DNA of 64,000 bases from contig NZ_JARNTX010000002.1 of NCBI RefSeq assembly GCF_029433095.1, forward strand, positions 434,001 to 498,000. The letters run 5' to 3'. Origin of the DNA: Hymenobacter sp. YC55. GTDB taxonomy: Bacteria; Bacteroidota; Bacteroidia; Cytophagales; Hymenobacteraceae. This document shows, piece by piece, positions 1-8,426 of the stretch; the stretch's first letter is position 1; each line of letters starts with the position of its first letter. The notes under the pieces were generated by a model. It saw nothing but the letters and a program-made list of their open reading frames with translations. It was not told the DNA's origin and did no database searches. The translations under genes and the position numbers were made by a program.

Positions 1-1
1 A

Positions 2-1093
2 GCGGCTGGCACGCTGGTAGATGCCAATCAGCACCCGGCTACGGGGCCAGTGTGGGTGGAGCTAAAAGAGTGCTATACGCCCGCCGAGATGGTACTCACT
101 AATCTTACCACCCTTACCACTGATGCCGAACCACTGCAAACTGCCGGTATGGTACTGGTGAGGGCCACTGCCGCCGGACAACCCTTACAGGTAGCCACTG
201 GCCGCACGATGCGCTTGGAAATGCCTGCGCCTCAAGGCCAACCGCTCCCGGGCATGCGCCTCTACTATGGCCAAGGTGCTACGCCTGTACGTTGGATTGA
301 GGCTCCCGAATCTGCAGTTCCCGCTTCTCTCGAAACCATTTACACCGATGCTCGGCCAATGCCCGCGTACGGCAGCGGTCCAGCCGACATCAACCGCTTG
401 GTGCGGTATCCGCACGAAGCACTGGTCAGTCAGACGCAGGGAGTGGTATTTGCGTCATTTGTGGTCGACGAAAGCGGCCGGGTGCAAAAGCCGCATATTT
501 TGCGGGGCCTCGGGCATGGCTGCGACGAAGAGGTACTGCGGGTGCTGCGCCAAACGTCGGGCCACTGGACTCCTGGCCAGCGCAATGGCGAATTTGTGAA
601 AGTGAAGATGGTACTGCCGATTCGATTCTCGTTCCAGCCCGGCCAACTCACTACCGATACCACCCGCCTTAGCCTAACGGCCAGTACAGCGCCTTCTGAG
701 CCAGTAACCACCGCTGAGGAACCCGCCGAAGCAACTCCCACCGACCGGTATGTATTTCACTGCTCGCAGCTGGGTTGGTTTAATGTAGACCGTCCTTTGA
801 GCGGCAGCAGTACCACACTCGTGGCTGCTCCTGCTCCTGACGAAGCTACTACAGTGCGCTTAGTAGTGCTTGGCACAACTCCTACTGTGGTGGCGGGCGA
901 AGAAGTGGAAGGAGGGTACCAGTTCGGTAAGCTGCCAGCTGGACGCCGGGCCATAGTAGTTGGCCTGCGTTATCAGGGAGGGGTACCATACATGGCTTGG
1001 CAAGAAACCACTACTGGGCAAGAAGTTAGTTCGCCCCTAGAGTTCCGCGAAACCACTTTGGAAGAGCTGGAACGGCGGCTAGAACGGCTCTAA
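2..1093 (+). CDS. TonB C-terminal-domain protein, 5' truncated by window edge
   Basis: The reading frame is open from base 2, so the 5' end lies outside the window; the GTG at 50 is probably internal. About 363 residues are visible. The first ~110 resemble the extracellular beta-rich modules of large Bacteroidota envelope proteins (pattern G-P-V-x-V-E-L-K-E, then LxTxGMV). Next comes a TonB C-terminal-like domain: a YP motif, GVVFASFVVDESGRV, a D-E-E-V-L-R-V-L helix, a W-x-PG turn and a final PIRF strand. A further ~150-residue tail contains WFNVDRP, a W-x-N-x-DR motif that I recall from other Bacteroidota envelope proteins. TonB C-terminal domains contact TonB boxes of outer-membrane receptors, but here the domain is internal, so a classical energy-transducer role is uncertain. 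It converges on the aldehyde dehydrogenase; I see no terminator hairpin between them. Confidence 0.7.
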   Translation, partial: AAGTLVDANQHPATGPVWVELKECYTPAEMVLTNLTTLTTDAEPLQTAGMVLVRATAAGQPLQVATGRTMRLEMPAPQGQPLPGMRLYYGQGATPVRWIEAPESAVPASLETIYTDARPMPAYGSGPADINRLVRYPHEALVSQTQGVVFASFVVDESGRVQKPHILRGLGHGCDEEVLRVLRQTSGHWTPGQRNGEFVKVKMVLPIRFSFQPGQLTTDTTRLSLTASTAPSEPVTTAEEPAEATPTDRYVFHCSQLGWFNVDRPLSGSSTTLVAAPAPDEATTVRLVVLGTTPTVVAGEEVEGGYQFGKLPAGRRAIVVGLRYQGGVPYMAWQETTTGQEVSSPLEFRETTLEELERRLERL

Positions 1094-1132
1094 GGCCAGA
1101 AAGTGCCAGATAAACAAGGCAACACTAAGGGC

Positions 1133-2575
1133 TTACAATTTCAGCGTGATACTCTGCGGTTCCGTGAAGAAGCGCAGGGCTTCCAAGCCGCCTTCGCGTC
1201 CAACACCAGAGTTCTTCATGCCGCCAAAAGGCGTGCGTAAGTCGCGGTGCATCCACGTATTTATCCACACGATGCCGCTGTGCAGCGCGTGCGCTACGCG
1301 GTGGGCTCGGGTTAAATTGCTGGTCCAGACGGTGGCGGCTAAGCCGTATTCGGTACTATTCGCCCAAGCAAGCACTTCCTCTTCGGTGTCAAATGGCGTA
1401 AGTGTGACGACAGGACCGAATATTTCTTCCTGGTTTACCCGACAGTCGGGCCGCAAGCCTTCAAATACAGTGGGTTGCAGAAAGTAGCCACCAGCGCAGC
1501 GACCTTTTAATTCTATGCGTTGGCCGCCAGCTAATAAGGTGCCGCCTTCTTGGTGCGCCAGCTCTATATAGCCCAGTACTTTTCGTAAGTGCGCTTCACT
1601 GACTACTGCTCCTTGCTGGGTGCCTTCCTCCTGAGGGTCGCCGATAGTGAGGCCAGCTACTCCTTGCAGAAATTCGGTTTTGAATACTTCATATACTGGA
1701 CGCTCAATGAAAATACGAGAGCCACACAAGCAAATTTGGCCTTGATTGGAAAAGCTACTGCGCAAACTGGTACGCACGGCTTCGGCCAGGTTGCAATCGG
1801 CAAAGATGATGTTCGGGTTTTTGCCGCCCAGCTCCAAGGAGAGTTTCTTGAACAACGGCGCGGCCGTGCGGGCAATATGCGCCCCGGTAGCTGTGCCCCC
1901 TGTAAAGCTGATAGCCTTGATGGCAGGGTGCTCGACAATGGCCTGGCCCGCGCTTGGTCCCGTACCATGCACAATGTTGAGCACACCTGCCGGCAGCCCG
2001 GCTTCTATGCATAAGTTACTCAGCAGAAAAGCAGTGTACGGCGTAAGCTCGGAAGGTTTCGCTACTACGCAGCAGCCAGCAGCCAAAGCCGGGGCTATCT
2101 TCCAAGTGAATAAGTAGAGCGGCAGATTCCAGGGGGAAATGCAGCCTACTACACCCAGCGGATGGCGTACAGTGTAGTTAAGCGCTACCCCTTCCTGAAA
2201 ATGCGTTTCGGAAGCAAAGTGTTGCGCTGCCGTGCCAAAGAAGGCAAAGTTGCTGGCAGCCCGTGGAATATCAACGGTGCGCGCCAAGCTTACGGGTTTG
2301 CCATTGTCCAGGCTTTCAGCCTGCGCCAATAGTTCCAGGTCTCGTTCCAGCAGTTCCGCTATTCGTACCAGCAGGCGGCCACGCTCTTCAGCTGGCAACA
2401 TGCGCCAGGTAGGCAAGGCAGCCTCTGCGGCGGTAACTGCCCGCGCTACATCGGCGGGCGAAGAATCCGGAATTTCAGCGTAAACCTGGCCTGTTGCTGG
2501 CTCAATAGTAGGCAAGTATGTGCCAGCGACTGGTGCTACAAGCTGACCGTTGATGTAGTTTTGGAGTTGCAACAT
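1133..2575 (-). CDS. Aldehyde dehydrogenase, 2-aminomuconic semialdehyde dehydrogenase type
   Basis: A full-length 480-residue NAD(P)-dependent aldehyde dehydrogenase. Catalytic elements are visible: SPWN with the oxyanion Asn150, FTGGTATG cofactor loop (224-231), LELGG with general base Glu248, and GQIC with nucleophile Cys282. The family oxidises a semialdehyde to its acid. The assignment to 2-aminomuconic/2-hydroxymuconic semialdehyde rests on overall resemblance to that subfamily and on four kynurenine-pathway genes nearby (ACMS decarboxylase makes exactly this substrate). The ATG start is unambiguous. The gene runs leftwards, as does the SDR gene at 17874-18665, and the glycan island lies between them. 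Substrate specificity is inference; membership of the superfamily is certain. Confidence 0.85.
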   Translation of the reverse strand: MLQLQNYINGQLVAPVAGTYLPTIEPATGQVYAEIPDSSPADVARAVTAAEAALPTWRMLPAEERGRLLVRIAELLERDLELLAQAESLDNGKPVSLARTVDIPRAASNFAFFGTAAQHFASETHFQEGVALNYTVRHPLGVVGCISPWNLPLYLFTWKIAPALAAGCCVVAKPSELTPYTAFLLSNLCIEAGLPAGVLNIVHGTGPSAGQAIVEHPAIKAISFTGGTATGAHIARTAAPLFKKLSLELGGKNPNIIFADCNLAEAVRTSLRSSFSNQGQICLCGSRIFIERPVYEVFKTEFLQGVAGLTIGDPQEEGTQQGAVVSEAHLRKVLGYIELAHQEGGTLLAGGQRIELKGRCAGGYFLQPTVFEGLRPDCRVNQEEIFGPVVTLTPFDTEEEVLAWANSTEYGLAATVWTSNLTRAHRVAHALHSGIVWINTWMHRDLRTPFGGMKNSGVGREGGLEALRFFTEPQSITLKL

Positions 2576-2631
2576 GGCGGGAGTGAAGGCGAGACCACGG
2601 CAAGGTAGAAAAGCTGGCTTGATTGAATAGT

Positions 2632-2639
2632 TACTTTTG
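2632..2639 (+). promoter_or_regulatory. Candidate -7 promoter box (TACTTTTG)
   Basis: Matches the Bacteroidota -7 consensus TAnnTTTG and lies 53 bases upstream of the ATG at 2693. No well-spaced -33 TTG is visible, so support is from the -7 box and position only. Confidence 0.35.
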
Positions 2640-2692
2640 CTGAGAGCTACCCCCTTGTATAATTGCTTTTTGCTTGATTTCGATTGTCTTCT

Positions 2693-4438
2693 ATGAAAAA
2701 TTGGTTGCGCCTGATGCTGGTCACAGGCTTCTACGCGCTACTGTTCGTGCTGTTTACTTGGCCGCTCGCTACCCATTTCACCACGGCTTTTCCTACCGTA
2801 GCAGGACATGACTCACTTCTCTACGCCTGGAATTTCTGGTATTTCCGCGAAGCCGTAGTCAGTGGCCACAATCCGTTTTACACCGACTGGCTGCTATATC
2901 CGTGGGGCGCGTCGCTGATCATGCATGCCTACATGCCGTTGCTTGGGGTACTGAATTTAGTGCTCAACAATGTTCCGCTCACGATTAATATCGGGCTGCT
3001 GCTGAGTTACGCGCTTTCTGGTACCGGTGCTTATCTGCTGTGCCGCCGCTGGGTACGAAATCCGGTATTGTGCCTGCTGGCTGGAGTTATTTTTGCCTAC
3101 TCACCCTACAAGCTAATCCGCCTACCCGAACACTATACGCTGGTGTTGACGGCCACCGTGCCATTTTACGTCATGGCCTTTCTTGACGCTTTCACTTTTC
3201 GATTAGGAAAGCTATTACCACAAGTGCGTAGCCGTCGAGCCGTGGTTTGGTGTCTCGTTTTGGGCCTGGTCACCTTGCTCAGCGACTATTATGTTACGTT
3301 CGGGTTGCTTTATTTTTCAGTGGCTTACGCCTTGTGGTATAAGCTACGGCTAGGCGAATTGAAGTGGCGCCGTTGGCAAACGTGGGTCCGCGTAGTATCA
3401 ATGTTGCTGCTTAGCCACGTCTTCATCAAGTTACTACGCATCTTTCAAGTGCCTGATATGGACGGGCTGTGGTGGGCCGGCGATGCAGTAAGCTATTTCA
3501 TGCCGCCGCCCACCAGCCGGTTTCTGGATTTCGAGTGGGCACAGCAGCTACACCTGAATCAGCAGGTATTCAATATGCCGGGGTCAGTGGAAATGATCCT
3601 GTTTATAGGCTTCTTGCTGCCAGCACTAGGATTGCTGATGATGGTATGGCCACATCGCCCAGCATCGGCGCGGCATCTCGACCCTACTGGGCGGCCTTTG
3701 GTTTGGGTGTTAATCTTCTTCGTGATGCTAACCTTACCTACGCTACGCATCAATGGCCATGAAACCCTCAATCTGCCTACTAGTGTGCTGCATTACATTC
3801 CTTTCTTCAACAACATCCGTTGCCCAACGCGCTGGGTAATGATGATCGGGTTATTTCTGCCACTAATCGTTTTTAGTGCCTTAGAAACACTATGGCAATT
3901 TCGTCTGCCACCCGCACGGCAAGCCATGGTGAGTGTAGTTTTGCTGGGTCTGATGCTCTTCGAGTACTGGCCGAAGACCATGCACTTCACAACGACCGAT
4001 GTGCCAATTGTGTACGACGAGGTGGCCAAGCTGCCTGGAACTACGCTTTTTCCGATTCCCTTTGGTGTCAGCGACGGATACCGTATGATTGGGCAAGTGC
4101 AGACCGAGCAATTCTTTTATCAGGCGCGGCATCGCAAAAAGATGCCCATAGGCTACTTCGCCCGCGTTAAACCCGAGATTTTCGCCGCCTTTCAGCAGGA
4201 TACAGTAATCAAGCGGCTTATTACGCTGCAAACTCACCCCGATACAATACCGCCGGCCCCAGCAACCCCAACCCAAGCTTCTGCCTTTTTGCGCAGATAC
4301 CAGCCTGCAGCCTTTGTCATCGACCCTATCTATCGTGATAAGCCAGTACATCTTTATCTACGGCAGCTCTTACAGCCCTATGGCTACCGTGAGCAGCTGG
4401 TGGGCGACTACGTGCTAATTACCCCTTCCACTAAGTAG
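2693..4438 (+). CDS. GT-C-like polytopic membrane protein
   Basis: 581 residues from the ATG at 2693 (a TTG nine bases upstream is the only other start). The protein has about a dozen hydrophobic segments, the first at residues 10-30, followed by a luminal-type loop with GHDSLLYAWNFWYF and a Trp/Tyr-rich stretch, the layout of GT-C glycosyltransferases that use polyprenyl-phosphate sugars with an acidic residue in the first external loop. The last ~150 residues are soluble. I do not recognise a named family. It is the first gene of a run of envelope-glycan genes and converges on the GT2 gene that ends at 4454. A role in transferring sugars to a lipid-linked or cell-surface glycan is inferred from fold and context. 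Confidence 0.6.
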   Translation: MKNWLRLMLVTGFYALLFVLFTWPLATHFTTAFPTVAGHDSLLYAWNFWYFREAVVSGHNPFYTDWLLYPWGASLIMHAYMPLLGVLNLVLNNVPLTINIGLLLSYALSGTGAYLLCRRWVRNPVLCLLAGVIFAYSPYKLIRLPEHYTLVLTATVPFYVMAFLDAFTFRLGKLLPQVRSRRAVVWCLVLGLVTLLSDYYVTFGLLYFSVAYALWYKLRLGELKWRRWQTWVRVVSMLLLSHVFIKLLRIFQVPDMDGLWWAGDAVSYFMPPPTSRFLDFEWAQQLHLNQQVFNMPGSVEMILFIGFLLPALGLLMMVWPHRPASARHLDPTGRPLVWVLIFFVMLTLPTLRINGHETLNLPTSVLHYIPFFNNIRCPTRWVMMIGLFLPLIVFSALETLWQFRLPPARQAMVSVVLLGLMLFEYWPKTMHFTTTDVPIVYDEVAKLPGTTLFPIPFGVSDGYRMIGQVQTEQFFYQARHRKKMPIGYFARVKPEIFAAFQQDTVIKRLITLQTHPDTIPPAPATPTQASAFLRRYQPAAFVIDPIYRDKPVHLYLRQLLQPYGYREQLVGDYVLITPSTK

Positions 4439-4453
4439 AGTAATAGCATACTG

Positions 4454-5410
4454 CTAGCGTAATTCCTGGGTAGAGTGCGGTTCTTTCCTAGTGATGTTGG
4501 TGTCGGAAATGATATACAGAGGGCGCTGCCGCACATTGGCAGACAGCCGGGAAATGTACTCGCCAATAATGCCAACGGCAATCAACTGAACTCCACCCAA
4601 GAACAGGATGCTGGTCATTAAGGATGGCCAGCCTGGCTCGTATTCGCCGGTTACGAAGCGGGCGTAAAGTGTATAAATCAGCACTGCAAATGCCACCCCT
4701 GAAACGATAAAGCCACTAATGGTAGCAGCTTTAAGGGGCGCATCAGAAAAGGCGGTGATGCCATCCAACGCCAGTCGTATCATCTTGCTATAGGTATACC
4801 CGGTTTCGCCGCCAGCCCGTTCGGCCCGGTCGTATTCGACGTACGTTTGGCGGTAACCAATCCAGGAAATTTGTCCCCGAATGAACTTGCTCTGCTCGGG
4901 CATAAGCTTCAAGGCATCCACTACCTTGCGCGAAATAATGCGGAAGTCACCCGTGTCTACCGGGATGGAAATGTTCGTGATTTTGGCTAGGATGCGGTAG
5001 AATAGCTTAGCAGTAAACTTCTTAGCAGCACTCTCGCCTTGGCGGCTACGGCGTTTTGCATATACCACTTCGTAGCCTTGGTGTAGCTTCTGATAAAGCG
5101 GTACGATCAGTTCTGGCGGATCTTGTAGGTCGGCATCAATAATAACTACCGCATCACCGGCCGATAAGTCTAGTCCGGCTGTTACAGCTATCTGATGCCC
5201 AAAATTGCGACTGAAATCGATGTAGCGCACCCGCTCGTCGCGCACTGCTAATTCCTGAATTAGTGCCAGTGACCGATCCAACGAGCCATCATTGACGAAT
5301 AGCAACTCATACCGTAAAGCCATTGGATCAATGACTTCTCGCAATCGAGTATACAGAGCTACAATATTATCTTCCTCGTTATAGATGGGAATGACAACGG
5401 AAAGATCCAT
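4454..5410 (-). CDS. GT2 glycosyltransferase, polyprenyl-phosphate sugar synthase (GtrB/DPM-like)
   Basis: 318 residues, ATG start. The N-terminal GT-A domain has VVIPIYNEEDN, FVNDGS and the metal-binding DADLQDPPE. The C-terminus has two transmembrane hairpins (about residues 228-250 and 265-287, the second ending GIIGEYISRL), the arrangement of GtrB-type enzymes that load a sugar from a nucleotide donor onto undecaprenyl phosphate at the inner membrane. Such enzymes feed GT-C transferases, which fits the several GT-C-like proteins in this island. It is close in architecture to the gene at 7494-8426. The sugar cannot be told from sequence. Confidence 0.85.
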   Translation of the reverse strand: MDLSVVIPIYNEEDNIVALYTRLREVIDPMALRYELLFVNDGSLDRSLALIQELAVRDERVRYIDFSRNFGHQIAVTAGLDLSAGDAVVIIDADLQDPPELIVPLYQKLHQGYEVVYAKRRSRQGESAAKKFTAKLFYRILAKITNISIPVDTGDFRIISRKVVDALKLMPEQSKFIRGQISWIGYRQTYVEYDRAERAGGETGYTYSKMIRLALDGITAFSDAPLKAATISGFIVSGVAFAVLIYTLYARFVTGEYEPGWPSLMTSILFLGGVQLIAVGIIGEYISRLSANVRQRPLYIISDTNITRKEPHSTQELR

Positions 5411-5628
5411 GGTAAGAAAAGTGGTTGCGTAGAACGAAAGATCTTACTGCGCCCTAAGCATATTTATACAAGAGTGACGATAATAGCCTAACTATCAACA
5501 AGCAGTAACACACTAGAGAGCACAGTCTATTGGCCGCAGCTTAGTCCTCTTTTGCAGACATATTTACCAACCTCGATACAAAACCCATTGAGTGGTAGGG
5601 GGAGGATAAGAAAAAGTTAAAAAATAGC

Positions 5629-6369
5629 TTAAGCTTTGGTCGCTAGCGTGAATACGCTTACGCCTACTGGTGCATCAATAGCCTGCAAAACACGGTTTTC
5701 AGCCTTAAGAAAAGCAGTTAACAAGGTGTTAACTAACGGGGGGGCAGCAAAAAGGTCATCTTTGGCCGGTCTGTTGCTTGTAGAAGTAAGCCGCTTGAGT
5801 ATTCGCACAATCGTAGCTGGAAAGAACAGGGATACGTTCCAATAAGAGCTACGATTGATCTGTAGCCCGGAAGCGCGTACTCGGGCAGTTAATTGAGCTG
5901 CCGTATAGCGCCGGAAATGCTGGTTTACTTCGTCGTGCTTCCCCCATAGGAACTGAAAAGCAGGTACAAAGACAAGTAACCGCCCACCCGGACGTAATAC
6001 GCGCGCCCATTCGCGCAATGCTTGGCCTTCGTCTTCGATATGCTCCAGCACGTCGGAGGCTACTACCAAATCAAAAGAAGCATCTGGGAAAGTAAGGTGG
6101 GTGCCATCCATGCACCACACATTTGGTATCCCGCGTTGTTGAGCTACGGCTATACCAGCCTCGCTTACATCAATACCAGTCAAATCGGTATACCCCGAAC
6201 TGCGCAACCGTTGTAGCAGGGGACCACCAGAACAACCTATTTCTAGAATAGCAGCGTTTCGAGGAAGCTGTAAATCCTGAACCAGCCGGAACACCATATC
6301 GCGCCGGGCCTGAAACCACCAGTAGTTTTCCTCGATTTGATGATACTTTATTTCGTACTCAATGTTCAT
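5629..6369 (-). CDS. Class I SAM-dependent methyltransferase
   Basis: 246 residues from the ATG at 6369; an in-frame GTG at 6393 would add eight residues. SAM motif I is ILEIGCSGGPLLQRL, motif II is TGIDVSEAGI, and the post-motif is VVASDVLEHIEDE, typical of Methyltransf_11/23 proteins. HFRRYTAAQL is shared with the methyltransferase at 6645-7373 (HFRRYSRPML), so the two are related paralogues. Methyltransferases of this type in polysaccharide islands often modify sugars or lipid carriers; here the target is unknown. About 220 bases without a gene separate it from the GT2 gene downstream; I see no structure in that gap. Confidence 0.75.
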   Translation of the reverse strand: MNIEYEIKYHQIEENYWWFQARRDMVFRLVQDLQLPRNAAILEIGCSGGPLLQRLRSSGYTDLTGIDVSEAGIAVAQQRGIPNVWCMDGTHLTFPDASFDLVVASDVLEHIEDEGQALREWARVLRPGGRLLVFVPAFQFLWGKHDEVNQHFRRYTAAQLTARVRASGLQINRSSYWNVSLFFPATIVRILKRLTSTSNRPAKDDLFAAPPLVNTLLTAFLKAENRVLQAIDAPVGVSVFTLATKA

Positions 6370-6644
6370 GAGACATTGCAAGTTGCCAAGCACACCAATA
6401 GGGGGGCAAGGCTAGCCTATTACCTGTTGTGTTAAAAGAAAAAGCCACAATTTGAAAGCAGTTGCCCGCTAATTGGGTAAGGTGCAAACCTACTCTTACG
6501 TCAGGGCCCTGGTTTTTTAAGAAAGTTGCGGCTGTGTAGCACAAACAGTAGAGTAGCGCAGAAAATTCATGGAAGTGGATTCCGCCTGTCGCTGAGTAGA
6601 ACTAAGTAACCAACAATGATATACTGCTGATTATAAGGCTTTTG

Positions 6645-7373
6645 CTACTTAGGCTTTTGTACTACCCCCAACACTGATTTACCTAAAGAAAAACCCGTGA
6701 GTCGATCAGCAAACCTAGAAACCGGCACAATCGTACGATCCCAGAATTTTATTTGAGCTAGCGTTGGGTAGCTCTGCCGTAGCATCAACTTGTTGGCTGC
6801 CGAGGCCAAAAGCCCTACGCTATCTAGGTACACCAACTCGCGAATCTGGCTGCCAGCAGGCAGCACACGGCGCAACATAGGGCGTGAGTAACGGCGGAAA
6901 TGACCAATTGCCTCATCAAATGGACTGAAAAGCCATTGATGAGCCGGCACGATAATAAGGATGGCTCCTCCGGGTGCTAGGCGTTCATAAGCTCTTCGCA
7001 ATTCAGCAGCATCGTCTTCAATATGTTCGATAACATCAATGTAGAGGATGGCGTCAAACTGACTATCAGTTGCCGGAAGATCCTCCAGCGTGCCTACATG
7101 CAAGCGGCAATAAGCTGGTAGTTCGCGTTGCGCCATCATACTTTCAATGCGGCTAGCGAGCGAAGCATCAGGTTCTAAGCAAAGCCAATCGGTCTGTTTT
7201 CCGTCGCACAAGGTACGGGTAGTGCCTCCAATGCCCGCTCCTACTTCCAATACCTTGCCCCGTAGGAATGGGCGTAAGCGCGCTCCATAGTATGCCTTCC
7301 AATGAGTGGCATGTTCAAAAAGGGCTAGCTCGTCTCCTATGTAATGAGTGGCGTCATTGGTGGGTGCAGGCAT
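6645..7373 (-). CDS. Class I SAM-dependent methyltransferase (paralogue)
   Basis: 242 residues from the ATG at 7373, which begins just before the conserved fold; an in-frame ATG at 7466 would add 31 poorly structured residues and overlap the promoter of the divergent gene, so I prefer 7373. Motif I is VLEVGAGIGGTTRTL, the acidic post-I is CLEPD, and motif IV is ILYIDVIEHIEDD. VPAHQWLFSPFDEAIGHFRRY closely parallels the region VPAFQFLWGKHDEVNQHFRRY of the gene at 5629-6369. It is divergent from the GT2 gene at 7494. The likely role is methylation of a glycan or lipid intermediate, inferred from context. Confidence 0.75.
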   Translation of the reverse strand: MPAPTNDATHYIGDELALFEHATHWKAYYGARLRPFLRGKVLEVGAGIGGTTRTLCDGKQTDWLCLEPDASLASRIESMMAQRELPAYCRLHVGTLEDLPATDSQFDAILYIDVIEHIEDDAAELRRAYERLAPGGAILIIVPAHQWLFSPFDEAIGHFRRYSRPMLRRVLPAGSQIRELVYLDSVGLLASAANKLMLRQSYPTLAQIKFWDRTIVPVSRFADRLTGFSLGKSVLGVVQKPK

Positions 7374-7480
7374 AAAATAAGATGTATGAAGGTTGGCCTT
7401 GTCGCCCGCAACACATGAAGGCTGAGCGGCAAAGGTATTGATTGCCGGTTGCAATATAGGTTCCATAAGCCAGCGTATCA

Positions 7481-7488
7481 TACCTTTG
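7481..7488 (+). promoter_or_regulatory. Candidate -7 promoter box (TACCTTTG), near-leaderless
   Basis: A perfect TAnnTTTG box five bases upstream of the ATG at 7494. In Bacteroidota transcription starts roughly seven bases after this box, so the message would have almost no leader. The same TACCTTTGC string precedes kynureninase and uvrA. Confidence 0.5.
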
Positions 7489-7493
7489 CAGTC

Positions 7494-8426
7494 ATGCTTA
7501 CTCCGCTAGTATCTGTTGTTATTCCGATTTACAACGAAGAAGCTTTGATTGATACATTGGTTGCTAGGTGCGTTGCTGCCTTGGCAACTATCAGCCCTAG
7601 CTTCGAAATTATCTGCGTCGACGACGGCAGCCGAGACCAAACGCTACCCCGTTTGTTGGCAGCCCGTATCCAAGAACCACGGTTAAAAGTACTTTCGCTT
7701 TCCCGCAATTTTGGCCACCAAGCAGCCTATACGGCGGGTTTACATGCTGCCCAGGGCGAATTTGTGGCTATGATGGATGGCGACTTGCAGGACCCGCCTG
7801 AACTCTTGCCGCGGATGTGGAATCTGTTGCGCGATGACGCCCATGATGTTGCTTACGGACAGCGCACCGACCGTGCGGAAGATTGGGGTCGGCAAGTGCT
7901 TATTAAAAGCTTTCATGGCATATTCCGGAATTTCTCAAAGTTGAAAGAAGCCGACAACGTCGGTAATTTCTCGATGCTAAATCGTCGGGCTCTAACCGCT
8001 TTCTTGTCGTTACAGGAAAAAAATAGGTACCTGCCTGGCCTTCGCTCATTCATTGGCTATCGGCAAGTGAGCGTGCCCTATTCGCGCGATGCCCGCCCAG
8101 ACGGCACACTGCCTAAAATGTCGTACAAACGGTTGTTTGCATTAGCCCTGGACGCGCTATTTTCCTTTTCTGACCTCCCCATCAAAGTTTGTCTTTACTC
8201 CGGGTTGTTTGGAATGATGGTGTTTATGGCAGCAGGTATTTATGTGTTGATAAGTAAAGCCGCAGGAGTTGCATTATTAGGCTGGTCATCGTTAGGGTTG
8301 AGCTTGTATTTCTTGGGTTCTATTCAACTGCTTTTTTTAGGAATTATAGGCGAATACGTATTCCGGATCTATCGCGAAAACCAGAATCGTCCGCTTTATT
8401 TCGTGCAGCATTATTACCATGATTGA
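7494..8426 (+). CDS. GT2 glycosyltransferase, polyprenyl-phosphate sugar synthase (GtrB/DPM-like)
   Basis: 310 residues from the ATG at 7494, chosen because the TACCTTTG box sits between it and any upstream start. GT-A motifs are VSVVIPIYNEEALI, CVDDGS and DGDLQDPPE; two C-terminal transmembrane segments surround a final GIIGEYVFRIY. It is paralogous to the 4454-5410 gene, with Gly for Ala in the D-x-D motif. It would make an undecaprenyl-phosphate sugar at the cytoplasmic face. Its stop overlaps the start of the next gene by eight bases, so the two are translationally coupled, which suggests it supplies donor to that GT-C protein. Confidence 0.85.
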   Translation: MLTPLVSVVIPIYNEEALIDTLVARCVAALATISPSFEIICVDDGSRDQTLPRLLAARIQEPRLKVLSLSRNFGHQAAYTAGLHAAQGEFVAMMDGDLQDPPELLPRMWNLLRDDAHDVAYGQRTDRAEDWGRQVLIKSFHGIFRNFSKLKEADNVGNFSMLNRRALTAFLSLQEKNRYLPGLRSFIGYRQVSVPYSRDARPDGTLPKMSYKRLFALALDALFSFSDLPIKVCLYSGLFGMMVFMAAGIYVLISKAAGVALLGWSSLGLSLYFLGSIQLLFLGIIGEYVFRIYRENQNRPLYFVQHYYHD

